A stretch of 14,599 nt of DNA from Thermoplasmata archaeon UBA184 (lineage in GTDB: Archaea; Thermoplasmatota; Thermoplasmata; Lutacidiplasmatales; UBA184). The position numbers were made by a program, and so were the translations under genes. The notes beneath the pieces were generated by a model. That model was not told where the DNA came from. It saw nothing but the letters and a program-made list of their open reading frames with translations, and ran no database searches. The DNA lies in NCBI GenBank assembly GCA_002495185.1, contig DAEB01000008.1:56447-71045 (forward strand), in the 5' to 3' direction. Of the stretch, positions 1-7,196 are shown piece after piece (position 1 is the first letter of the stretch; each line of letters opens with the position of its first letter).

Positions 1-891
1 TGCTGCCGGGGCTGCTCGTTCTGCTCGGTCACCACCCGCCCGACGCGATGGTACCCCCTCGAGAAGATCGAGGAGGAGCTCAAGATCAACGCCAAGATCG
101 GCGTCCGCAAGGGGATCCTCCATTCGGACGACGTCTACTTCTACGGCAGCCCGAACATCATGCCGCACGAGGAGAAGCTCATCCCCCTCCTCAAGCTCGC
201 GAAGCGCTACTACGAGCAGGTCGGCTGGAGCCACGTCGCGGTCGCCTCGCTGATGACGAAGCCGAAGCTTCTCTCGAAGTGCGCCGAGGTCCTGATCGAC
301 GATAAGCAGAAGTGGTGGGGCGTCGAGGTCGGTGTCGAGACCGGGTCTCCCCGGATGATCACCGCCGCGATGCCGGGGAAGGTCGCGCCGTTCAAGGCGT
401 CCCAGTGGCCGGAGCTCGTGGTCCAATCGGCGGGCCTGATGAACGACAACCACGTCTACCCGGCCTGCACGTTCATCGTTGGGCTGCCGCAGGAAACCGA
501 GGAAGACGTCCAACGGACGATCGACCTCATTGACGACCTCTGGGACTTCAAGGCGCTCCTCGTGCCGATGTTCTTCGTCCCGCTCGGCCACCTCAAGTCG
601 CGGGACTGGTTCCGGCGCGACCGGCTGAGCCCGCTCCAGCAGGAGCTCCTCAAGCGAGCGTTGACGCACGGCCTGCGGCAGTCGAAGACGATGATGGACG
701 ACTTCTTCGACTGGGAGGGGAACCATACCCAGCTCTACCGCGGGGCGTTCCGAGGGTTCGTCGGCTTTCTCGAGATGATCGCGAAGCTCCACGGACTCAC
801 GAGCTCGCCGAAGCGCCCGAGCCGGGCGATCGTCGACCCGAACCGTTCCCCGGACCACCTGCCGGTCCCAACGATCCCGGTTCGTGAATGA
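1..891 (+). CDS. Radical SAM protein, 3' part (5' end outside window)
   Basis: The frame is open from the first base and ends at TGA 889-891, giving 296 visible residues. The window opens on the cluster motif: residues 1-8 read CCRGCSFC, so Cys1, Cys5 and Cys8 form the CxxxCxxC that binds a 4Fe-4S cluster and S-adenosylmethionine. Downstream are segments typical of the Elp3/MiaB-like radical SAM fold: GVEVGVETGSPRMI and later FIVGLPQETEEDVQ, the usual glycine-rich and 'GLPxET' strands. Family members with this architecture often carry an N-terminal cobalamin-binding domain; that region, if present, lies outside the window. The substrate cannot be told from the sequence. The gene converges on the JAMM gene with only 12 bp between stop codons. 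The radical SAM assignment is strong; the B12-dependent subtype is a guess. Confidence 0.9.
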   Translation, partial: CCRGCSFCSVTTRPTRWYPLEKIEEELKINAKIGVRKGILHSDDVYFYGSPNIMPHEEKLIPLLKLAKRYYEQVGWSHVAVASLMTKPKLLSKCAEVLIDDKQKWWGVEVGVETGSPRMITAAMPGKVAPFKASQWPELVVQSAGLMNDNHVYPACTFIVGLPQETEEDVQRTIDLIDDLWDFKALLVPMFFVPLGHLKSRDWFRRDRLSPLQQELLKRALTHGLRQSKTMMDDFFDWEGNHTQLYRGAFRGFVGFLEMIAKLHGLTSSPKRPSRAIVDPNRSPDHLPVPTIPVRE

Positions 892-903
892 GTACGGGGC
901 GGG

Positions 904-1437
904 CTAGGCTTCGTCGTCCGGAAATCCGTCCGCTTCCGACGAGAGGGGTCGGTGGACCGCCCGGGGACGGTACTCGTCAAGACCCTCGGCCCCCATCCGC
1001 GCCCCCGGCGATGCCCGAACGTTGAGATGGACTTCCTCCCCGTTCCCGTCGTACGCTCGCCACGAGCCCGGGGAGAACGGTGCACCGACGATGATGTGGC
1101 GGCGTCCCCAGCTTCGGAACAGGCGGACGTCGGCGTCCGAGGGATGGAGAGCGCCGGACGGGTGCGAATGGACCGTCCCGACGACGGTGAGGTCGGCCGG
1201 GAGCATGTACAGAAGGAAGTTCGCGTGACGTCGTCCCGCGGTCGTTCCTGGGACGAGGAGCAGCTCGCTGATCACTCCCGGAGGGTCGGCGCGCAGCACC
1301 CCCCCGAACTCGTTCGGGAAGGCCGAGCGAGCGCTGGCGAGCGCGCTCGAAAGGGCGTGCCGGGTGATCGTGTCCGGGGTATCGCCCAGGCGGGCCGAGC
1401 CCGGGGGTCGTTTACGAGCGGGGCGGAAGATCGGCAT
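904..1437 (-). CDS. JAMM/MPN-domain metalloprotease (Mov34/PAD-1 family)
   Basis: A 177-aa protein with a complete JAMM zinc site: Glu43 (in FPNEFGG), then His90 and His92 in VHSHPSG, Ser100 and Asp103 in HPSDAD, matching HxHx7SxxD exactly. Archaeal relatives include isopeptidases that remove ubiquitin-like SAMP modifiers, so a deconjugating or processing peptidase is the likely activity. No ubiquitin-like gene is in view to confirm the substrate. The ATG at 1437 is preferred over one eight codons upstream (1461) because a GGAGGAG Shine-Dalgarno sequence (1444-1450, minus strand) lies six bases before it. The start codon and this site fall at the 3' end of nadK; the two genes overlap by 26 bp. 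It is the last gene of the operon. The C-terminal ~45 residues are charged and low in hydrophobics, with no recognised domain. Confidence 0.88.
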   Translation of the reverse strand: MPIFRPARKRPPGSARLGDTPDTITRHALSSALASARSAFPNEFGGVLRADPPGVISELLLVPGTTAGRRHANFLLYMLPADLTVVGTVHSHPSGALHPSDADVRLFRSWGRRHIIVGAPFSPGSWRAYDGNGEEVHLNVRASPGARMGAEGLDEYRPRAVHRPLSSEADGFPDDEA

Positions 1438-2290
1438 TCGGCGCTCCTCCCTCGGGCCCATCCTCCGACCACGGAAGGATCCTCTTCCCCCGCAAGCGCT
1501 GGTAGAAGCGAGAACCGAACCGCACCAAGGTCGCTCGCCGGGGCGACCGGTACACCGTCAGCGGCGCGTCGGAGGGGAGCGCGTACTCGTCCTGGCCGTC
1601 CCCGATGACGAGCGCGCCCCGTCCGGCCTCGATCGGGCGGAGACGGATCGTGCGGAGCGGCTCGACGACGAGCGCCCGGGCCTCGACGCGGAACGGAGCG
1701 ATCGAGGTGAGGACGATGGCATCGAGACCCGGGTCGACGATCGGGCCGAGCGAGCTAAGGGAGTACGCGGTCGAGCCGGTGGGGGTTGCGACGATGAGAC
1801 CATCCGCCCGGATCTGGCCCGCGACGTGCCCGTCAAACGCGATCTCGAACAGGCCCATCTTCCCGACCTGGGCCGAGTGGAGGACGAAGTCGTTGGTCGC
1901 GTCCGGGACCGGTTTCGCGTCCACCAGGGCCGCGAGCTTCATCCGCTCCTCGAGGAAGTAGAACCCCTTCAGGAGGCGCTCGATCGCCCCCTCGAACTCG
2001 TTGGGACGATTCGCCTCGACCTCGGCGAGGACCCCGACCGTGCCGGCGTTGATCGGGAGCAACGGCACGTCCGACCGTCGGAGGGCGTAAAGGAACGTCC
2101 CGTCCCCCCCGATCGCGATCAGCACGTCCGGGTCCAGGTCCTCGAGCGCTCGGTGCGGGAGCTCGGGAGCGACCGCCGCTGATTCGTCGCTCATCACGAC
2201 CTCGGCCCGGTCGCCGATCAGGCGGACGGCGCGGCGCGCGAGCTCGACCGCCGCCGGCTTGCGCGGGTGGGCGGTGAGTCCGATCTTCAC
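1412..2290 (-). CDS. nadK: NAD kinase
   Basis: A 292-aa ATP- or polyphosphate-dependent NAD kinase that makes NADP+ in the cytoplasm. The GGDGT motif is at residues 61-65 (IAIGGDGTF), NAGTVGVLAE follows at 81-90, a TND segment at 132-134 corresponds to the usual NE/ND nucleotide-binding motif, and the diagnostic TPTGSTAYS is at 169-177, followed by the GPIVDPGLDAIVLTSIAPF-type strand. The start is GTG at 2290, whose last two bases begin the TGA of the upstream phosphatase gene (4-bp GTGA overlap), indicating translational coupling. The same frame stays open upstream to 2650, but that stretch is antisense to the phosphatase and has no NAD kinase features. The C-terminal ~20 residues (proline- and glycine-rich) lie beyond the family core and overlap the JAMM start. 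Confidence 0.95.
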   Translation of the reverse strand: MKIGLTAHPRKPAAVELARRAVRLIGDRAEVVMSDESAAVAPELPHRALEDLDPDVLIAIGGDGTFLYALRRSDVPLLPINAGTVGVLAEVEANRPNEFEGAIERLLKGFYFLEERMKLAALVDAKPVPDATNDFVLHSAQVGKMGLFEIAFDGHVAGQIRADGLIVATPTGSTAYSLSSLGPIVDPGLDAIVLTSIAPFRVEARALVVEPLRTIRLRPIEAGRGALVIGDGQDEYALPSDAPLTVYRSPRRATLVRFGSRFYQRLRGKRILPWSEDGPEGGAPNADLPPRS

Positions 2291-3099
2291 AGGTACCCTT
2301 CCTCTTTCGCCCGCTCGCGGAGGGCGGGGTCGCCCCAGGCAAAGATGCTCGTGCGCCGGTCGACGGTCAACGGGAACGAGTCGATCGGCTGGCCGATCGC
2401 GTCGCCGACCCCCCCTCCCGCCTCGAGCAGGATCCGGTAGGCCGCCGCGACGTCCGTCGCCCGGAGGTTCCGAGTCTCGGGGGTGTTCTCGAAGAAGTAC
2501 CCGTCGGCGCTCCCCTGGGCCACCATCAGGATTTCGAGCGAGGCGCACCCCAGCGAGCGGATCCGTCGCGACCGGGTCGCAAGGCGCGCCGCTCGCTCGG
2601 TCGCGGGGCGGCCAAGATTGACGAAGAAGATCTCGCTCCGGGGGGCCCACTTCCGGGTCCGAATCCTTCGGCCGTCGCGGAACGCTCCCTGGCCCCGGGC
2701 CGCCCAGTAGGTCGTGCCCCGGTGAAGGTCGCGGACCAGGCCGACCTCGATCCCCGAAAGGTCCCGTCGTCCGAGCGCGAGCGAGACCGTCGAGAACGGG
2801 AGGTTTCGCAGGGCGTTCGACGTTCCGTCGATCGGGTCGACGACGAGGGTGTTCTGCCCGCCGCGCGAGACGTGGCCGATCTCCTCGGAGAGGAGGTTCC
2901 AGTCGACGCCTTCTGCGTCGAGCACTTTCAGGATCTCGGTCTCCGCGAGCCGGTCGAGCTCTTCCGTCGGGGTTCCGTCGGCGCCCATCGCCACGACGTC
3001 TCCTCGATGGGGCGACCCCTCGGCCTCTCGGACGACCTGTTGCACCGCGACGCTGATCCGGTACAGCACCTCGAGTTCGGCGCGGGCCGGGCCGGTCAC
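2287..3099 (-). CDS. Inositol monophosphatase/archaeal FBPase (type IV) or NADP phosphatase family protein
   Basis: A 270-aa Mg2+-dependent, Li+-sensitive-type phosphatase. Metal ligands are visible: Glu72-Glu73 in LLSEEIG, Asp88 and Asp91 in VVDPIDGTSN, and Asp216 in NLRATDVAAAY, followed by the EAGGGV loop. MGADGTPTEELD (38-49) is the N-terminal substrate-side motif typical of archaeal members. Archaeal enzymes of this family hydrolyse fructose-1,6-bisphosphate, inositol-1-phosphate and, in the Methanocaldococcus NADP phosphatase/NAD kinase fusion, NADP+. The adjacent downstream nadK makes NADP+ a reasonable substrate here, but the sequence alone does not decide. The start is GTG at 3099: a CTTAAG TATA-like box centred 24-25 bp upstream and no Shine-Dalgarno fit a leaderless transcript. 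It is the first gene of the minus-strand operon. Confidence 0.9.
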   Translation of the reverse strand: MTGPARAELEVLYRISVAVQQVVREAEGSPHRGDVVAMGADGTPTEELDRLAETEILKVLDAEGVDWNLLSEEIGHVSRGGQNTLVVDPIDGTSNALRNLPFSTVSLALGRRDLSGIEVGLVRDLHRGTTYWAARGQGAFRDGRRIRTRKWAPRSEIFFVNLGRPATERAARLATRSRRIRSLGCASLEILMVAQGSADGYFFENTPETRNLRATDVAAAYRILLEAGGGVGDAIGQPIDSFPLTVDRRTSIFAWGDPALRERAKEEGYL

Positions 3100-3118
3100 G
3101 GTTCCGGCACGGGGGCGG

Positions 3119-3128
3119 CCCTTAAGGG
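3119..3128 (-). promoter_or_regulatory. Probable TATA element for the phosphatase-nadK-JAMM operon
   Basis: CCCTTAAGGG is a 10-bp palindrome and one of the few A/T islands here. Its centre (3123.5) lies about 24-25 bp upstream of the GTG at 3099, the TATA spacing expected when transcription begins at or next to the start codon. No Shine-Dalgarno sequence precedes that GTG. Confidence 0.55.
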
Positions 3129-3153
3129 GACTTCCCTGCCGTGACGTCCGCGG

Positions 3154-3162
3154 TACCTTAAG
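3154..3162 (+). promoter_or_regulatory. Probable TATA element for the aCPSF2-like gene
   Basis: TACCTTAAG carries the same CTTAAG core (3157-3162) as the opposing promoter 36 bp away. Its centre is 26-27 bp upstream of the ATG at 3186, fitting a leaderless mRNA. It also argues against the in-frame GTG at 3162, which would lie inside the promoter. Confidence 0.55.
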
Positions 3163-3185
3163 TGGGTCAGTCGTTCCGCCCGCCG

Positions 3186-4418
3186 ATGGATCTTCAGTTC
3201 CTCGGAGGAGCTTCCGAGGTCGGGTCGCTCGGCCTCGTGATTCGGGATCAAGGGAGGACCCTCCTCTTCGACTACGGATTGACCCCGACCGACCCTCCGA
3301 CGTATCCTCGGCCGGCCCCGACGAACGTCGACGTCGCCTTCCTCTCGCACGCCCACCTCGACCACTCGGGAATGACCCCGCTGCTGAGCCGGCTTCCGAA
3401 GGCCCGTCTCATCGCAACCCCGGTGACGATCGCGGTCGCGGACCTGCTCACGAAGGATGCGCTCAAGGTCGCGCGCCTCGAAGGATACCTCGCGCCGTAC
3501 ACCCCGAGCGACATTCATTCGCTCCACGCGAAGTTCACCGCGGTCGGACGTCACGACACGTTCCGTCATCGCGGGATCGAGGTCGAGTTCACTCCGGCGG
3601 GTCACATCCCCGGAGCCTCCATGGTCCTCTACCGGGGGGAGAAGGACGTCCTCTTCACCGGTGACCTTCAGACGATCCCGACCCACCTGGTCGGGGGAGC
3701 GGAGCCGCTCGAGTGCGACGTCCTCGTGATGGAATCGACCTACTCCGGTCGCGAACACCCCGACCGTCGCGAGACCGAGCGAAGGTTTCGCGACAAGATC
3801 GAGGCGACGATCGAACGAGGAGGGAAGGCGATCGTCCCGGCGTTCGCGGTCGGCCGGGCACAGGAGGTTCTGATGACGCTCGCATCGACCGGGTTCGAGG
3901 TCTACCTCGACGGGATGGCACGGTCGGTGAACGAGATCTACGAGGCGGCGCCAGAGTATCTCGCGGACGCGCGACGCTTCCGTCGCGCTCTCGATGGAGT
4001 TCACGTCGTCGAGCATCCGGGGGACCGCCGAAAGGCGCTTCGCGAGGCGGAGGTGATCGTGACCACCGGTGGAATGCTGGACGGGGGCCCCGTCCTCTAC
4101 TATGTCGGAGAGCTCTACCGGGACGCGAACAGCTCGATCTATCTGACCGGCTTCCAGGTCGAGGGGTCGAACGGGCGCCAGCTCCTCGACCACGGGACTC
4201 TCACGATCGACGATACGGTGATCCATCCGTCCTGCGAGGTGGAGAAGTTCGACTTCTCCGCGCACGCCGGCCACTCCGACCTCGTGCGCGTGGCCAAGGA
4301 AAGCCGCGCCGAGACGGTCGTCCTGATGCACGGGGACCAGCGAGACGCGCTCCGAGCCGCTCTCGAGCCAACGTGCCGGGTGGTCCTCCCCGAGAACGGG
4401 AAGGCGTTCGCGCTCTAG
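3186..4418 (+). CDS. Beta-CASP metallo-beta-lactamase ribonuclease, aCPSF2 type
   Basis: A 410-aa protein with all metallo-beta-lactamase and beta-CASP motifs. Motif 2 is SHAHLDHSG (His55, His57, Asp59, His60), motif 3 is PAGH with His140, motif 4 is FTGD with Asp160, motif A is VMESTYSG with Glu183, motif B is FSAH with His360, and motif C is MHGDQ with His382. It starts directly with the catalytic domain (MDLQFLGGASEVG) and lacks the N-terminal KH domains of aCPSF1, so it belongs with the shorter archaeal CPSF-like enzymes (aCPSF2), which act as RNA endo- and/or 5'-3' exonucleases in RNA processing and decay. The ATG at 3186 is chosen because family members begin just before the FLGG strand and because of the TATA spacing. 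It is monocistronic and converges on the NOG1-type gene. Confidence 0.92.
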   Translation: MDLQFLGGASEVGSLGLVIRDQGRTLLFDYGLTPTDPPTYPRPAPTNVDVAFLSHAHLDHSGMTPLLSRLPKARLIATPVTIAVADLLTKDALKVARLEGYLAPYTPSDIHSLHAKFTAVGRHDTFRHRGIEVEFTPAGHIPGASMVLYRGEKDVLFTGDLQTIPTHLVGGAEPLECDVLVMESTYSGREHPDRRETERRFRDKIEATIERGGKAIVPAFAVGRAQEVLMTLASTGFEVYLDGMARSVNEIYEAAPEYLADARRFRRALDGVHVVEHPGDRRKALREAEVIVTTGGMLDGGPVLYYVGELYRDANSSIYLTGFQVEGSNGRQLLDHGTLTIDDTVIHPSCEVEKFDFSAHAGHSDLVRVAKESRAETVVLMHGDQRDALRAALEPTCRVVLPENGKAFAL

Positions 4419-4533
4419 CTGAGCTCCTTCGTCCCGAGGTCTTCCTCACACCCTCCCTCGGAGGGCCGAGTCGGGGGCCCCCGGGGCGAGACGGGCTGCC
4501 CCGCGCGTCCCGCCCGGGGCTGAGGCTGCAAGC

Positions 4534-4551
4534 GAGACGGCCGGCCGTCTC
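4534..4551. terminator. 18-bp perfect palindrome between convergent genes
   Basis: GAGACGGCC followed at once by GGCCGTCTC forms a perfect 9+9 palindrome. It lies four bases from the NOG1-type stop codon (4558-4556) and about 115 bp past the aCPSF2-like stop. The 137-bp spacer 4419-4555 also contains GGGGGCCCCC (4474-4483) and a CCCTC/GAGGG stem (4451-4465). A bidirectional transcript-end hairpin is plausible. No T-run follows on either strand, and archaeal terminators normally need one, so the role is uncertain. Confidence 0.35.
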
Positions 4552-4555
4552 CGAC

Positions 4556-5674
4556 TCAGGAGCGTCGCTTCCGCGACGAACTCCGGCCGCTGCGACCGGG
4601 GCCGGCGGACTCCTCTTCCGTGACGGGCGGAATCGGCGCGTCAAGAGGAACCACCTCGTCTTCGACGAGGGCTTCCTGGATGGGAGGGAGTTCGCCCTTC
4701 GGTCGAACGAGCTCGCGGACCCGTGCCTCGAGCGAGGGAATCCCTTCTCCCGTGAGGGCCGAGACCTTCGGGCGCTCGTTCTGCCGCCGGACGATGTCGG
4801 ACTTTGTCTCCACCGCGAGAATCGGGATCTGGGGAAACTCTTCCGTCCAGCGGGCGAGGAGACGCTCCTGATCCTCGACCGAGTACCCGCATTTCTCCGA
4901 CGGGTCGATCACGAACAAGACGACGGTCGCGACCGAACCGACCGCTGCCTGGGCCTCCGCCTCGGCCGGGTTCGATCGGCCCGTACGTCCGAGCACTCCC
5001 GGAGTGTCGAGCACTTGGAGGCGGTCGAACCCAAGGTCGGCGTGCCCGACGGAGATCGAGAGGGTCGTGAACGGATAGTCCGCGACCTTCGGATGCGCGC
5101 TCGAGAGGCGCGCGACGAGGGATGATTTCCCGACATTCGGGAAGCCGGCCACCACGAGAGTCGGCGCGCCCGGCTCGAGCTGAGGTCGGTCGTCCAGGTA
5201 CCGCCCGATCTCCCGGAGCTTCTCGAGGTCCGGGTCGATCTCCCGCACGAAGCTCGAGAGTCGGCCGTAGAACGCTCGCACCTGCTCTCCCAGGACCTCC
5301 GAACCGGGGGCCCCACGAGTCCCACGCTCGGCGGCGCGGGCCAGCCCGCGGATCCGTTCCTCTGCGCGCCGCACTCGCGTGAGGGAGCGCTCGAAGGTCC
5401 CCGGGCCAAAGGCGCGGGCGACGAGGGTCGCCTCGAAGGACGTCAATGGGGTCCGCCCGAACCGTCGTGTCTCGAGCCTCAGGTGACGGAGGACGGTCGC
5501 CGAGCTGCGGACGATCTTGAGCTCGGCCCGCATTCGGTCTCGGGCCACTTTCGTCTCACCGCGCGGAGTGGCGAGCGATGCGCGGCGGAAGGCGACGTCG
5601 AGGATTTCGACCGAGGGGGGCGGTCGTTCCGGTCGCCGGCCCCGCTTCGGGCCGGACTCGCGATGCTGGACCAT
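4556..5674 (-). CDS. NOG1-type (OBG/DRG superfamily) GTP-binding protein
   Basis: A 372-aa GTPase. After an N-terminal helical domain rich in Arg and Glu (about 1-165, a NOG1-like bundle) the G domain shows G1 GFPNVGKSS (177-185), G2 around PFTT (201-204), G3 DTPG (223-226), G4 TKSD (290-293) and G5 SAL (305-307). NOG1 proteins act in large ribosomal subunit assembly, so this is probably a ribosome-biogenesis factor. The C-terminal tail after about 330 is acidic and proline-rich, then ends in a basic serine/arginine cluster (GRSSSRKRRS), possibly for RNA contact. The ATG at 5674 lacks a Shine-Dalgarno sequence, but an A/T island about 30 bp upstream could drive a near-leaderless transcript. 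It is monocistronic, convergent with the aCPSF2-like gene and divergent from gcvPA. Confidence 0.88.
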   Translation of the reverse strand: MVQHRESGPKRGRRPERPPPSVEILDVAFRRASLATPRGETKVARDRMRAELKIVRSSATVLRHLRLETRRFGRTPLTSFEATLVARAFGPGTFERSLTRVRRAEERIRGLARAAERGTRGAPGSEVLGEQVRAFYGRLSSFVREIDPDLEKLREIGRYLDDRPQLEPGAPTLVVAGFPNVGKSSLVARLSSAHPKVADYPFTTLSISVGHADLGFDRLQVLDTPGVLGRTGRSNPAEAEAQAAVGSVATVVLFVIDPSEKCGYSVEDQERLLARWTEEFPQIPILAVETKSDIVRRQNERPKVSALTGEGIPSLEARVRELVRPKGELPPIQEALVEDEVVPLDAPIPPVTEEESAGPGRSGRSSSRKRRS

Positions 5675-5700
5675 CCGCCCCCGCGGAGTCCGTTCCGCCG

Positions 5701-5709
5701 AATACCTTT
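5701..5709 (-). promoter_or_regulatory. Candidate TATA element for the NOG1-type gene
   Basis: On the minus strand this reads AAAGGTATT, the only A/T-rich run upstream of the ATG at 5674. Its centre is about 31 bp away, implying a very short leader. The match to a TATA consensus is weak. Confidence 0.3.
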
Positions 5710-5710
5710 G

Positions 5711-5731
5711 CCCCTCCGTCGGTGGGAGGGG
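5711..5731. repeat. Inverted repeat in divergent promoter region
   Basis: CCCCTCC (5711-5717) and GGAGGGG (5725-5731) are perfect complements around a 7-base spacer. The repeat lies next to the candidate NOG1 TATA element and upstream of the gcvPA TATA element, where a regulator-binding site could sit. In such GC-rich DNA a chance palindrome is also possible. Confidence 0.35.
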
Positions 5732-5773
5732 CGACGCGCGCGTTCGTTACGTTTGCCCGGCGAGACGAGAACG

Positions 5774-5780
5774 ATTTATG
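5774..5780 (+). promoter_or_regulatory. Probable TATA element for the gcvPA-to-mtnA run
   Basis: ATTTATG within CGATTTATGG is the best TATA-like sequence before gcvPA. Transcription about 26 bp downstream would begin near 5802, giving a leader of about 11 bases. That leader would contain the Shine-Dalgarno sequence at 5803-5808, so this mRNA is probably short-leadered rather than leaderless. There is no room for a glycine riboswitch in such a leader. Confidence 0.5.
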
Positions 5781-5802
5781 GCCCGCGTCGCTCCCCGGCC
5801 CG

Positions 5803-5808
5803 GGTGAG
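5803..5808 (+). promoter_or_regulatory. Shine-Dalgarno site fixing the gcvPA start
   Basis: GGTGAG lies five bases before the GTG at 5814 and complements the anti-Shine-Dalgarno end of archaeal 16S rRNA (GGTGA). It supports GTG 5814 as the start. Confidence 0.6.
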
Positions 5809-5813
5809 CTTCC

Positions 5814-7196
5814 GTGGCGCGTTGGATACCGGATGAGCCCGGAGAAGAGGCGGCCCTTCTCGACGCGCTCGGCATCAACTCCACGGACGCTCTGTTCGCC
5901 GACGTCCCGAAGAAGGCCCGGATCGGCCGCATGGGGGTCGGACCGGCGCGAGAGGAGCCGGAGGTCGTCGCCGAGGTCGACCGCCTCCTCGAGCGGAATC
6001 GACCGATGTCCAAGTTCGCGAGCTTCCTCGGTGGGAGAATCTCCTCGCGTTACGCGCCGGCCGCGGTCGACGCGATCGTCTCTCGGAGCGAGTTCTACTC
6101 GGCGTACACGCCCTACCAGGCCGAGGCAAGCCAAGGAATGCTTCGGACGCTGTTCGAGTTCCAGAGCCTCTGGGTCGAGATGACCGGCCTGGACGTCGCG
6201 AACGCGTCGCTCTACGACGGAGCGAGCGCGGCGGGAGAGGCCCTGCTCTTCTGCCGGAGGCTTCACGAGGGAGCCCGATTCCTTGTCCCTGCGAGCCTCC
6301 CGTGGGAGGAACGCAGCGTCCTCGAGAACTACGCGACCGGGCCCGGGCTCAGAGTCGATACGATCCCGTACGACGACCGGACGGGCCGACTCGACCTCCA
6401 CTTCGTCCGGGAAGCGGTCGGAAGGAGGGATGTCTTTGGCGTCCTCGCCGATGTACCGAACGGCTTTGGTCACATCGACGAGGGCGTCCCGGAGCTCAAG
6501 TCGATCCTCGGCGATGTCCCGCTCGTGGTGGCCGCCGACCCGCTCTCGCTGTCGGTCCTCGAGGCGCCGGGGAATTACGGCGCCGACGTCGTCGTAGGAG
6601 AGGGCCAAGGGTTTGGAATCGCGCCGTCCTTCGGAGGGCCCCTGCTCGGACTGTTCGCGTGCCGCAAGGAGCACGTCCGCTCCGCTCCCGGTCGGATCGT
6701 CGGCGCCACGCTCGACGCCGACGGTCGGCGCGCCTACGCGCTCACCCTCGTCACGAGGGAGCAACACATTCGCCGGTCGAAGGCGACCTCGAACATTTGC
6801 ACGAACGAATCGCTGATGGCTCTTGCGTTCGTCGTGTACGCGACGCTCGTAGGCCCGCGGGGGCTCGCGCGCCTTCAGGCGAGCCTCGCCGAGAAGGCTC
6901 GTACGCTCGCGAGCGGCCTCGGGGGCATCGAGGGTCTGCGAGCTCCTCGGTTTGACGCGCCGTACCTCGCCGACTTCACGGTCGAGCTCTCTCGCGGGAC
7001 GGCGGAGGAGTTCCTCGACCGCCTGCGACGACGCAAGGTCCTCGGAGGATTCCCGCTCAAAGACCGGCGGCCCGGGGCGACGTCGGACGGAGAGCGCATC
7101 CTCGTCGGAGTACCCGAGTCCGCCACCGAGAAGGGAATCCAGAAGTACGTTGAGGCGGCCCGCGCCGCGCTCGCGGTGTCCGGGAGGTCCGCATGA
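5814..7196 (+). CDS. gcvPA: Glycine dehydrogenase (decarboxylating) subunit 1
   Basis: A 460-aa subunit of the split P-protein of the glycine cleavage system, which with subunit 2 decarboxylates glycine and passes the aminomethyl group to lipoyl-GcvH. Family hallmarks occur in order: AYTPYQAEASQG (97-108), ASLYDGASAAGEA (131-143), ADPLSLSVLEAPGNYGADVV (241-260), GEGQGFGIAPSFGGPLLGLF (262-281), and REQHIRRSKATSNICTN (315-331). Length is normal for the family. The start is GTG 5814 with GGTGAG five bases upstream. Its stop codon overlaps the start of gcvPB (ATGA), as expected for two subunits of one enzyme. gcvT, gcvH and lpd are not in this window. Confidence 0.96.
   Translation: MARWIPDEPGEEAALLDALGINSTDALFADVPKKARIGRMGVGPAREEPEVVAEVDRLLERNRPMSKFASFLGGRISSRYAPAAVDAIVSRSEFYSAYTPYQAEASQGMLRTLFEFQSLWVEMTGLDVANASLYDGASAAGEALLFCRRLHEGARFLVPASLPWEERSVLENYATGPGLRVDTIPYDDRTGRLDLHFVREAVGRRDVFGVLADVPNGFGHIDEGVPELKSILGDVPLVVAADPLSLSVLEAPGNYGADVVVGEGQGFGIAPSFGGPLLGLFACRKEHVRSAPGRIVGATLDADGRRAYALTLVTREQHIRRSKATSNICTNESLMALAFVVYATLVGPRGLARLQASLAEKARTLASGLGGIEGLRAPRFDAPYLADFTVELSRGTAEEFLDRLRRRKVLGGFPLKDRRPGATSDGERILVGVPESATEKGIQKYVEAARAALAVSGRSA

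Noticed and set aside
2291..2650. Upstream extension of the NAD kinase frame (about 120 more codons)
   Set aside because: It is antisense-frame reading through the phosphatase gene, Arg/Pro-rich with no NAD kinase motif; the GTG at 2290 with a 4-bp overlap explains the start.
3162..3185. Earlier GTG start for the aCPSF2-like gene
   Set aside because: It lies within the TATA-like box, and family members begin at the FLGG strand.
3096..4331. 411-codon minus-strand frame opposite the aCPSF2-like gene
   Set aside because: Antisense shadow of a gene that has every beta-CASP motif on the plus strand.
5780..5813. Glycine riboswitch before gcvPA
   Set aside because: The predicted leader is only about 11 bases, too short for any riboswitch.
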